64,000 nt of DNA. Origin: Ruegeria sp. AD91A (GTDB taxonomy: Bacteria; Pseudomonadota; Alphaproteobacteria; Rhodobacterales; Rhodobacteraceae). Below the pieces are notes generated by a model, which searched no databases, was not told the origin of the DNA, and saw only the letters and a program-made list of their open reading frames with translations. Within the stretch, counting starts at the first letter, position 1. The number at the start of each line of letters is the position of its first letter. The DNA lies in contig NZ_CP031946.1 of the NCBI RefSeq assembly GCF_003443535.1, positions 2,046,001 to 2,110,000 of the forward strand, read 5' to 3'. Position numbers and translations under genes: made by a program. Positions 7,783-15,703 of the stretch are shown here, piece after piece.

Positions 7783-10700
7783 CTAATTGGACACATATCC
7801 GGCAATAACCTGCAACAGCTTGAACGCGGTTGCTGCATCGTTTTCCACAACGGCAAGGAATTCTTCTTCACCGATCCGCAAACAGGAAAGCGGGGTTTCT
7901 GCCACCATGCTTAGCGCACGTGGTTCTTTTCTGATCAGGCCCAACTCTCCGACCAAAGCGCCGGGCCCGACTTTGGTGATCAATTGGTCAGGCCCCTGTT
8001 CTTGTGGCAGGTAAAGACCTGCTTCGCCCTCCAAAACCACATAGGCGCCGTCGGTGGGCTGGTCATCTTTCAAGAATACCACTTGCCCTGGCTCGGCATC
8101 AAACCAGCGCGCACCAAAGGCCAGCAGACGCAGCTGCCGCCGATCCAGACCAGAAAACAAGGGGGTTTGTTCCAAGGCGCGTAGTTTCCGCGTCAAATCT
8201 GCCGATGCTGCACTGTCTTCCTCCACTTCCACGGGTCCTCCGTCCGAGACCACACGACCTTGCATGATCTCCACGTACATGTCGAATGCACCGGGGTTTT
8301 CGAACCGATCATTCAAATAGACAACGGTGGTTTCCGGCAGCAGTTCACGGAGCCGTTTAAAGACGGCCACCTGCGTTTTCATGTCATAGCTGGCCAGTGC
8401 GTTTTCCAGAATCAGAATATCAGGTTTCTTGATCGCCGCACGTGTAAAGGCCAAGGGTTCGGCAAACACCGCCGGAAGATTCTGACCGCCCAGAGCAACC
8501 TGAACATCATAAATCAACTCAGTAACCAATGGCCGCGCGCCATTTTCCGCCAACACATCGACAATCAGCTTGCGGGCTTCATCCGAACGGGCCCCGCCAA
8601 TTTGGCTGACTTTCCCGAACAGCGCATTTTCCATGACCGTCAATCCAGGCGCAAAGACGTCCGGATCCAGTGGAACGAAGACGTCCTTCAAACGCTCCAT
8701 CAGTTTCTCGGAATGGCTGTGCCGCAGTTCGAGGATGCGATCCTTCAGTTCGTCCGTGAACGCAGGCCCGATCTGTTCGGCAGAGATCACAAAAGGGACG
8801 GCCAGCATATTGGCCAACTGTTCGTCATCCAGCCCGTCCGAACCTTCTTTGCGGGTCTGGTCCACCAGATCCACCGCGACTTCATAGGTCTTTGCGTCAA
8901 GACCGAGCTTTTGGAACAACGGGTGGTCCGTTCCATCGATCCCGAAGATCTGGCGCAGCATTTCGATCACATCGCGGGTCAACGCGATCAATGTCTCGTC
9001 CAGCCCCAATTCGCGTAACTGTCCTAGAAAAACCTTCTGTTGCGCAAGCAAAGCTTGTGTCACAGGAACACGTGGCGTTGCGAAAAGCAGGTTTTCAGCC
9101 ACAGGCAGGGCCGCGTTATACGCGTTCCGGTCAAAGACAAGTGCCTGTTGTTCCAGTCCCGCTTCACGAACGGCTTGCTGCACAAGCGGGCGCAACTCGA
9201 TCAGTTTCTTTGCCAGTTCACAATGCTCGGCCGCATCAAAACATTGTTCCGCGCCCCGTTGGAACAGCGCTGCGCCAAAGCCCATTCCATCAATCAACTG
9301 CAACCACCAGGCACGCAATTCTGCGGCGTCCTGAAAGCCGGCCAGAGATGGATCAAGCCATTCCGCCCTGAACGGGTCAGCACTGTTCCCCGCCCTCAGG
9401 GATTCGAGAAAATCCGGATCGTCCGTGGAGTCAGTCAGCGGTTTGAACCGCATCGGCATCATCACGTTGTCGCCCAACGTACCCTGAAACATGACTGGGC
9501 GCGATGTGACATACCCGATACGTACGGCGACAACTGCCTGATGCAACTCAGCCAGTTTCAGATCTCCGATCCGCACCTGACCAGCACTGGGCCGTATTTC
9601 CCGTGTCAGCAATTCGCCAATGGCGCGTCGATCTTCTTCACTGGGTGCGGCGATACCAATTGTCTTCCCGGCAGGAAAGCTGAGGTCCAAATCATCAAGC
9701 ACCTGATTGCCATCCATGTCCCGCACCGAAACATGATCCAAAACAATTTTGCCGTTCAGGTGTGGCCACTTGGCAGGTTCACCTTCAAACAAGGTTTCAT
9801 CGAGCATTCCGGCCGGAGCAAACCGGTCAATGACCACGTCCCAGCGCAGCGACATGTCCTGGGTCTGGTTGTAGTAGGTCAGCAGCTCTTTCCATGGCGA
9901 GCTGAGATCCTTGTACGCAGCCAATGCGGCAACCAGCGCCCCCAGCGAAACTGAACCCTGAAGCACCAACAGACCGCCAATCAGGTAGAACATGAATGGT
10001 GTAAGCTGCGAGATGAAGTTATTCAGGAACTTCATGAAGAACTTCTTTTGATAGATCTGGAAACGGATGCCGAACAGGCGACCCAATTGCTCAGAGATCA
10101 TCGACCGCCGATAACGCCAGCCGCCATTGGTCCGAAGGGTGGACGCGCCCACCGCGTTCTCGCCGATCTGCGCGGCGAGAACGCGAACCTCCTGAATGCG
10201 TTTTTTGTTCAGCAGGTTGATCTGGCGCTGTAGTTTGGGGATCAACCAGGCCTGCAACGGAATGAGGGCCACAGCGGCAAGCCCAAACCAGACGCTTTGC
10301 AGGAACAGGAAGGAAAGTATGGTGATCATTTGCCCGGCCTGAAGAACCGGTTGACTGATCGCATCGCCCATCAAGCCGCCCATCGGCTCGCTTTCGGCGG
10401 TGATCATTGACACCATCTCGCCCTGGCTGACTCGCTCGAAATAGGGTTGAGGAAAGCGCAGCGCCCGATTGATCAACTGATAGCGAAAGCGCCGCAGCAT
10501 CCGTTCACTCAGCACACCTTTCATGGTGTTGATGCGCATTTTCATCAGGCCATGGCACAGCACTGCCGCCAGAAAGGCAAAGCACAGAATAATCAGAAAA
10601 TTGGTCTGCGACATAGAATAGCCCCAGACTGTCACCTCGGAGGTGGACGACCCGATCGCGTCATTGATTATTCGTTTTGGCAACTCAAGAGTGAGGTACA

Positions 10701-10863
10701 GCAACGGAAACAACGTCGCCGTCACGGCCAGCAGGATCAGCTGTTCGCGCTTGGAGTATTTCCAGATAAAGCGGAATATTGTGCGTTCTATGGAACCTGC
10801 CCCTGCTGCTGACCGACGACGCGGATTGAACGTAATGCATGCAATTTCAACAGCATGAATCAA
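7783..10863 (-). CDS. Large ABC-exporter-like protein with degenerate ATPase site and C-terminal cyclic-nucleotide-binding domain
   Basis: 1026 residues. Residues 30-340 form an exporter-type transmembrane domain with about six helices. From about 370 an ABC cassette starts (VLDHVSVRDMDGNQVLDDLDLSF), but the Walker A position (403-410) reads GIAAPSEE with no Lys or Ser/Thr. A signature-like LGGQ appears only at 791, Walker B reads ILILEN and the H-loop His is Asn (VYLNDRF). The cassette is about twice the normal length, with roughly 300 extra residues before the signature containing two further NLLF/NALF-type segments. Residues 895-1015 are a cNMP-binding domain (VFLKDDQPTDGAYVVLEGEAGLYL, GELGLIRKEPRALS). 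ATP hydrolysis by this chain is doubtful. It is a membrane protein, probably dimeric. Confidence 0.85.
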   Translation of the reverse strand: MIHAVEIACITFNPRRRSAAGAGSIERTIFRFIWKYSKREQLILLAVTATLFPLLYLTLELPKRIINDAIGSSTSEVTVWGYSMSQTNFLIILCFAFLAAVLCHGLMKMRINTMKGVLSERMLRRFRYQLINRALRFPQPYFERVSQGEMVSMITAESEPMGGLMGDAISQPVLQAGQMITILSFLFLQSVWFGLAAVALIPLQAWLIPKLQRQINLLNKKRIQEVRVLAAQIGENAVGASTLRTNGGWRYRRSMISEQLGRLFGIRFQIYQKKFFMKFLNNFISQLTPFMFYLIGGLLVLQGSVSLGALVAALAAYKDLSSPWKELLTYYNQTQDMSLRWDVVIDRFAPAGMLDETLFEGEPAKWPHLNGKIVLDHVSVRDMDGNQVLDDLDLSFPAGKTIGIAAPSEEDRRAIGELLTREIRPSAGQVRIGDLKLAELHQAVVAVRIGYVTSRPVMFQGTLGDNVMMPMRFKPLTDSTDDPDFLESLRAGNSADPFRAEWLDPSLAGFQDAAELRAWWLQLIDGMGFGAALFQRGAEQCFDAAEHCELAKKLIELRPLVQQAVREAGLEQQALVFDRNAYNAALPVAENLLFATPRVPVTQALLAQQKVFLGQLRELGLDETLIALTRDVIEMLRQIFGIDGTDHPLFQKLGLDAKTYEVAVDLVDQTRKEGSDGLDDEQLANMLAVPFVISAEQIGPAFTDELKDRILELRHSHSEKLMERLKDVFVPLDPDVFAPGLTVMENALFGKVSQIGGARSDEARKLIVDVLAENGARPLVTELIYDVQVALGGQNLPAVFAEPLAFTRAAIKKPDILILENALASYDMKTQVAVFKRLRELLPETTVVYLNDRFENPGAFDMYVEIMQGRVVSDGGPVEVEEDSAASADLTRKLRALEQTPLFSGLDRRQLRLLAFGARWFDAEPGQVVFLKDDQPTDGAYVVLEGEAGLYLPQEQGPDQLITKVGPGALVGELGLIRKEPRALSMVAETPLSCLRIGEEEFLAVVENDAATAFKLLQVIAGYVSN

Positions 10864-10993
10864 ATGTCATCCAGATAGGATAAGCAAATTTTTTCCTTTT
10901 GGAAAATTTCTTGATGTAATGTGAACTAGTTCATTTACGCGAGCCCGTTTTATTGCCTAATGTTGGCCTGAGAACGATATCGGGAGGGTTCTT
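10864..10993. promoter_or_regulatory. Divergent promoter region
   Basis: A 130-base AT-richer gap between the minus-strand ABC-like gene and the plus-strand DUF3307 gene. It must hold both promoters. No single clear -35/-10 pair stands out by eye. GGGAGGG at 10982-10988 is the ribosome-binding site for the TTG start at 10994. Confidence 0.4.
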
Positions 10994-11386
10994 TTGGCAG
11001 CCAGTTTTGGCGCAGTGTTTCTTATGCTTTGTCTTTTGCTGATCAAGCATATGTTCGCTGACTACTACCTCCAGACACCGAAGATGCTCTCCGGCCGGGG
11101 TGAGTATTTTCATTTGGGACGCGCGCAACATGCCGCTGTGCATGTTGTGGGTTCTGTCGTCGTTTTTTTGGTATTCGGCGCACCGCTGCTTTTCATTCTG
11201 ATCATCGCGGCGCTGGAGTGGTTTATCCATTTCAATATCGATTACATCAAAGCCAGCTATTCAGACAAAAAGCGGCTTGAGCCAACGCAAGCCGCTTTTT
11301 GGCGCGCGGCAGGTTTAGATCAGTTGATGCACAACCTGACTTATTTGGCGATGGTTTGGGCGTGGGTCACCTTCGCCGCCGCCTGA
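10994..11386 (+). CDS. DUF3307 membrane protein
   Basis: 130 residues with three or four predicted membrane helices. The segment LLIKHMFADYYLQTPKML near the N-terminus and the later HFNIDYIKASYSDKK and LDQLMHNLTYLAM are the pattern of DUF3307, an inner-membrane family of unknown function. The TTG start is chosen for its strong GGGAGGG site at five bases; an ATG at 11024 would cut into the first helix. It is monocistronic, facing the minus-strand gene at 11393. Confidence 0.75.
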   Translation: MAASFGAVFLMLCLLLIKHMFADYYLQTPKMLSGRGEYFHLGRAQHAAVHVVGSVVVFLVFGAPLLFILIIAALEWFIHFNIDYIKASYSDKKRLEPTQAAFWRAAGLDQLMHNLTYLAMVWAWVTFAAA

Positions 11387-11392
11387 TCCGTG

Positions 11393-12124
11393 CTAGGCTG
11401 CATGGTCCAATACACCAAGCCGATAGGCCGACAGCCACATCCGATCCAGCACATCAATCTCATCAGGGTCGAACCGGTGCTCAACTTCCCAATACCGACC
11501 CGAGGCAACATAGTATCCAAGGTCGTTTTCAAAACGCCTTGCTTTTTGCATGGCACTAACAGCGGGAAGCGGTGCTGCAGTCAGGTCGGATATCCTGGCT
11601 GACGGGAAAACCAGCCGACTCGGCCCATTGGACAACCGCACGGTTCTGCACCCCTGAGCGCCCGCGAAAAGCCCCAGCCGTGCGGATTTCGCTTCAAGCG
11701 AGCGCAGTGTCACATCCTTTCGCAACGGGTCTGCAGTGCCGTTTCCATAAAAATGCGTTCGCCCCGAACCTGAATACATCATGTCGCAGCCAAAAAACGC
11801 CAGTACATCCGGTTCCAGAGCTGACAAAACCCAATATCCAGCCGTGAAAGCCATCGTTCCGCCAGCGTAGACGAACCCACCATAGTGATTCTGTCTGGGG
11901 ACGTATTCGTCGGCAGTGACTATGTGTTGAGTACCGAGGACGACCGCAGGGCGGCGCTCTGCCGGGAAATCTTCAGGATGGATCAGGTAATCCCAGTCGT
12001 CTCGGATGCGCCACGCGTTGTTGATGGCAACGACATATGTGAATGGCACGCGCGACCATGTCCGCGCCGCCAGCGCCGAAGGGGCACTACCAAGGATCAA
12101 TACGGTGGTCTTTGGGTCGGTCAT
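11393..12124 (-). CDS. Conserved hypothetical protein, nucleotide/sugar-transferase-like look
   Basis: 243 residues from ATG 12124; an alternative start at 12160 adds 12. The N-terminus TTVLILGSAPSALAARTW followed by VVAINNAWR, and the central FFGCDMMYSGSGRTHFYG, suggest a Rossmann-like fold of the type seen in sialyltransferase-like and DUF115-like proteins. The AINN and GCDMMY motifs are what I base that on, and it is only an impression. No signal peptide or membrane helix. It stands alone, tail to tail with the DUF3307 gene and just downstream of the FAD oxidoreductase on the same strand. Confidence 0.6.
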   Translation of the reverse strand: MTDPKTTVLILGSAPSALAARTWSRVPFTYVVAINNAWRIRDDWDYLIHPEDFPAERRPAVVLGTQHIVTADEYVPRQNHYGGFVYAGGTMAFTAGYWVLSALEPDVLAFFGCDMMYSGSGRTHFYGNGTADPLRKDVTLRSLEAKSARLGLFAGAQGCRTVRLSNGPSRLVFPSARISDLTAAPLPAVSAMQKARRFENDLGYYVASGRYWEVEHRFDPDEIDVLDRMWLSAYRLGVLDHAA

Positions 12125-12180
12125 AGTGGGGCCACGCTTGTTAACAGCCCCACACGACATAGACCTTTTGCGTAACGCGG

Positions 12181-13485
12181 CTAGCCCAGAACCGAGAAAC
12201 TGCTTTCTTCATTGATCGGGCGTTTGCGTGAGTAGAAACCCACGTCGATTGTCCGCTTGATGTATGGCAATTCGAACTGCAACGGGTTCGCGTCGTGATC
12301 CGCGCCACTTTCGCAGTAGTCGATCAGCGCTGCCATCATCTTGCCCGCAATCGGCGCGTTCTTGTACTGGTTTCCGCTGGAACCACAGGCCATGTAAAAC
12401 CCCGGCAGACTGGATTTGTCATAGATCGGAATCCAGTCGGTCGAAGCATCATACAGGTCAACTACACCGCGCGTCTTTGAAGGAATGCCAAGGCTGGGCA
12501 CACGCTGCGCGTACCGCATCGCCTGTGTGGTCCATTGGTCGGTGAATTCCCGATTGTAGTTCACATCGTCCTCGCACCACTGATGCGGATCACACTCCGG
12601 GTCTTCCGATCCAACAAGGATGTGATTGCCGTGTTCCGGGCGGCAATAACAGGCAATGTCGCTGTCCGAGACGATGGTTCCGTCATTTTCAAAGTCGAAC
12701 CCTTCCGGGGCGGGAACATGCACGACTTCCTGCCGCAAGGGCCGGGTTTTGATGGTCATATCGTCCAGAACACCGGCCATCCCGTTGATGAAGGCCGAAC
12801 CCGGTCCCGCAACGTTGACAACGACTTTGGCGTGGATTTCCTCGCCCGAAGCCAGCTTGACACCGGAAACACGCCCGTCCTCGGTCAGGATTTCCGTGAC
12901 TTCAGCGCCGGTACGCAGCTCGGCCCCGTGCTGTTTCGCAGCATCCATCAGGTTCTGCGCCGACAAGGCAGGGTCTGTGACATATCCCGCCTGAGGCCAG
13001 TACACACCGCCCGACATCTTGCGCCCGTTGGGCTGGCCGAATTCCGGATCATCCATGCGCCGCGCCGGGGCAAAGCTGTCCAGCGAATAAACCGGCAAGC
13101 GGTCAACCACTTTTTCACCTGACCATTCCTCAAACGGGCAATCCAAATCGGACGAATTGCGCATGTGCTTTTCCAGCATCCCGTTCGCTTCGGTCTTCAT
13201 GACCAGGCAACCAGTTTCGCGGAACTGCGCAAGGTTCGCGTCCTCCGGCAAGCCAAGATACTCAGCCCAGTCGCGCCAGTAGTGGTATCCTTCCCAGGCA
13301 AACGCGGTTCCATCGAAAGTGGAATAATGCATCCGGACAATCGCACAGGACCCGGCCGTAGAACCGTGCCCGACCTGAGAATTCCGATCCAATGACAGGG
13401 TTTTCCATCCCGCTTTGGACATCTCGAACGCAATGGCCGCGCCGATCACGCCAGTACCGATGATGATTGCGTCTGGTTGGCTCAT
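12181..13485 (-). CDS. FAD-dependent oxidoreductase (DAO family)
   Basis: 434 residues. AIIIGTGVIGAAIAFEMSKAG is the dinucleotide-binding GxGxxG motif of the D-amino-acid/sarcosine/dimethylglycine oxidase family, with a later VNVAGPGS segment. ATG 13485 overlaps the TetR stop (ATGA) and has AAGGA eight bases upstream. In this setting it likely oxidises an N-methylated or secondary amine. There is no C-terminal folate-binding domain, unlike the larger flavoprotein at 15704. Confidence 0.85.
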   Translation of the reverse strand: MSQPDAIIIGTGVIGAAIAFEMSKAGWKTLSLDRNSQVGHGSTAGSCAIVRMHYSTFDGTAFAWEGYHYWRDWAEYLGLPEDANLAQFRETGCLVMKTEANGMLEKHMRNSSDLDCPFEEWSGEKVVDRLPVYSLDSFAPARRMDDPEFGQPNGRKMSGGVYWPQAGYVTDPALSAQNLMDAAKQHGAELRTGAEVTEILTEDGRVSGVKLASGEEIHAKVVVNVAGPGSAFINGMAGVLDDMTIKTRPLRQEVVHVPAPEGFDFENDGTIVSDSDIACYCRPEHGNHILVGSEDPECDPHQWCEDDVNYNREFTDQWTTQAMRYAQRVPSLGIPSKTRGVVDLYDASTDWIPIYDKSSLPGFYMACGSSGNQYKNAPIAGKMMAALIDYCESGADHDANPLQFELPYIKRTIDVGFYSRKRPINEESSFSVLG

Positions 13486-14156
13486 GTCTGGTTTCCTTTC
13501 CAAAAGCGCAGGGAGTATGCGCTGAATTCTTCAACTTCTTCAGGCTTCGGCTCGACACCGGTAAAGGCGTAAAGGTAATGTGGCACCATCGAAAGCCGCA
13601 TCTCAATGGGTTCGTTCAATTGCGCCAGATCATAACCAATCTGCATGTAATACAGCACGCGTGCCCGGGTTTCGGCTTCGATCTCGGAATATCCGTAGCG
13701 GGCAAACATGGCGTGCAGCGCTTCCAGCCTGCGGGCGTCCGACTGGTCCAGCGTACGTCGCACCTTGCCCGACTTGCGCGCCCAATCACGTACGGCAAAA
13801 TCCAGCGCGGTGTCGAACAACTGGGTATTCACCACGCAACGATGCACGTTGCAGACGGCCGCTGTGATCGTCTTGGCCGGGGCTTCGGCCTGCGCGATCA
13901 AAGCGGCCGTGTTGGTCGCCTGCCAGCGGGCCAGCAATGCATCCAGCAACTCTTGTCGGGATTTGAAGTACCAATAGAAAGACGATCGGGATACCGCCAT
14001 CCGTTCGGCCAGGTTCAGAACCTTGATCTGGTCCACCCCGTCCGAAACCAGCACATCCATCGCCACGTTCAGCCAGTCGTCACGCGTGACCTTGATGTTG
14101 CCGACCAAGGGTTCGGCCTCAGGGTCATCACGATGAAGGATCGGTTTCGTATTCAT
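13482..14156 (-). CDS. TetR/AcrR-family regulator
   Basis: 224 residues. The N-terminal DNA-binding domain is TRDDWLNVAMDVLVSDGVDQIKVLNLAERMAVSRSSFYWYFKSRQELLDALL, a clear TetR helix-turn-helix with the SRSSFYWYFKSR recognition helix. The C-terminal domain is ligand-sensing and of unknown specificity. Its start directly abuts the stop of the MttB-like gene and its stop overlaps the oxidoreductase start, so it is embedded in the operon it probably controls, possibly by sensing a methylamine or betaine. Confidence 0.85.
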   Translation of the reverse strand: MNTKPILHRDDPEAEPLVGNIKVTRDDWLNVAMDVLVSDGVDQIKVLNLAERMAVSRSSFYWYFKSRQELLDALLARWQATNTAALIAQAEAPAKTITAAVCNVHRCVVNTQLFDTALDFAVRDWARKSGKVRRTLDQSDARRLEALHAMFARYGYSEIEAETRARVLYYMQIGYDLAQLNEPIEMRLSMVPHYLYAFTGVEPKPEEVEEFSAYSLRFWKGNQT

Positions 14157-15701
14157 TCAACTCTCCGGAGGTGCACCGCCCTCGGCGGTACGACGGGCAA
14201 TGAAGTCATGTAAATCACCTATCCGATCATTGTCGACAGCGGGCGCTTGGAAGTCATTCAGAATGCCCTTCCAAACGTCCGTCGCCCGATGACTTGCGTC
14301 CACCGAACCACGCTCGGCCCAAGTGCCGAAATTGGCGTAATCATGGACATGCGGTTGATAAAATTCAGTGTTGTAGCGCTCCATCGTCTGGCTTGATGCA
14401 AAGAAGTGACCACTGGGTTCAACCTCGCTCAATGCAGTTTCAAACCCAATCTCGGACGGCCCCGCCTGCGTACCCGCACAGAGTTCGGCGACCATGTTCA
14501 GAACTTCCGCATCGCAGACCAGCTTTTCGAAGGAAACCGTCAACCCGCCTTCCAACCAGCCTGCAGAGTGGATAATCACCGTTGCGCCGGCCATAAGGCA
14601 TCCCCAAAGCCCAAACTGGTTCTCGTTTGCGGCCTGTACATCGTTGATGTTTGACGCCGATCCGGCAGCCGACCGCCAGGGCAATCCAAGATGCCGCGCC
14701 AGTTGGCCCGCAGCCAGCGATGCCTGAAAGTGCGACGGCGTCCCAAAGGCGGGCGCACCGGACTTCATGTCAACATTACTGGTGAACGTGCCATAACAGA
14801 CCGGAGCACCAGGATTGGCAAGTTGGGTCAAAGTCAGCGCGGCAAGGGCCTCGGCATGAGACAAGGTGATCGCCCCGGCCACGGTGATCGGTGCCATCGC
14901 GCCCATCAGGGTAAATGGTGTGATGATCGACATCTGGCCGTGGCGGGCGAAGTCGATCAGACCTTGCGCCATGGGGATATCCAACGTGCGCGGGCTGTTG
15001 GTGTTGATGATCGTGTAGCAATGCGCATGGCCCCGGAACGCATCATCCGAAAGACCGCGTGCTGTAGTCAGCATCTCAAAGCAGTCCATCACCTGCGGGG
15101 TTCCACGCGAAAAGAAGAACGGAAACTTGTCCGTCAGTTCCATCTGCGCCCGGGTCGTGAAGTAGTGACGCAGATGGGTCGGCACATCCTGAGGCTCAAC
15201 CTGAGGCGAGATCATCTGAAACACGTCGAAATGATGCGTGAGCTTCAGAAATTCCAGATAATCCTGACCCGTCGCTGGGCGCCGACCGCGTTCAAGATCG
15301 GTGGCATTCGGGGCACCGGCTCCGGGCTGGAATACCAACGAGCCCAATTCCAGATTGAAATCGCGACGCCGGGCACCGGCGCGACAGGCAATGGATTTGG
15401 GCGCTGAGGCGATAGCGGTCTCGACGATCTCGCGTCCGATAAAAACCATCTCACTGTCTTCATCCACCCGCGCGCCGCCCTGTTTGAACAGTTTCCGCGC
15501 CTCGGGAAGCAGGGTCTTTACCCCCAACTCCTCCAGTATCCGCAACGCGGTGTCATGCATGTCTGCGATTTGGTCGACAGGGAACACTTCCATCAATGGA
15601 AAAGGATTCCTGAGGTGGCGATAGTTCACATCGCGGCTGGGCTGCGGGGCGGCTTCAGCCCCCCGCCCCCGCCGTCGGCGTCCTCGCTCCGGAGCAGTCA
15701 T
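14157..15701 (-). CDS. Trimethylamine methyltransferase (MttB) family protein, non-pyrrolysine type
   Basis: 514 residues spanning the MttB family from the FPLMEVFPVDQIADMHDTALRILEELGV N-terminal helix through the barrel. There is no in-frame amber codon, so this is a non-Pyl homologue like the glycine betaine:corrinoid methyltransferases rather than true MttB. Such enzymes move a methyl group from a quaternary amine to a corrinoid protein. No corrinoid-binding protein gene is in the window. The neighbours, a DMGDH-type flavoprotein and another FAD oxidase, point to stepwise demethylation of a betaine or choline derivative. The N-terminus is basic, with a GRRRRGRG stretch. Confidence 0.85.
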   Translation of the reverse strand: MTAPERGRRRRGRGAEAAPQPSRDVNYRHLRNPFPLMEVFPVDQIADMHDTALRILEELGVKTLLPEARKLFKQGGARVDEDSEMVFIGREIVETAIASAPKSIACRAGARRRDFNLELGSLVFQPGAGAPNATDLERGRRPATGQDYLEFLKLTHHFDVFQMISPQVEPQDVPTHLRHYFTTRAQMELTDKFPFFFSRGTPQVMDCFEMLTTARGLSDDAFRGHAHCYTIINTNSPRTLDIPMAQGLIDFARHGQMSIITPFTLMGAMAPITVAGAITLSHAEALAALTLTQLANPGAPVCYGTFTSNVDMKSGAPAFGTPSHFQASLAAGQLARHLGLPWRSAAGSASNINDVQAANENQFGLWGCLMAGATVIIHSAGWLEGGLTVSFEKLVCDAEVLNMVAELCAGTQAGPSEIGFETALSEVEPSGHFFASSQTMERYNTEFYQPHVHDYANFGTWAERGSVDASHRATDVWKGILNDFQAPAVDNDRIGDLHDFIARRTAEGGAPPES

Positions 15702-15703
15702 GA

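Noticed and set aside
8260-9018. 252-codon plus-strand ORF opposite the ABC-like gene
   Set aside because: Antisense shadow with no motifs.
13467-14213. 248-codon plus-strand ORF opposite the TetR gene
   Set aside because: Shadow frame of a GC-rich gene; the minus strand has clear domain motifs.
14157-15701. Pyrrolysine-containing MttB
   Set aside because: No in-frame UAG and no pyl genes in view.
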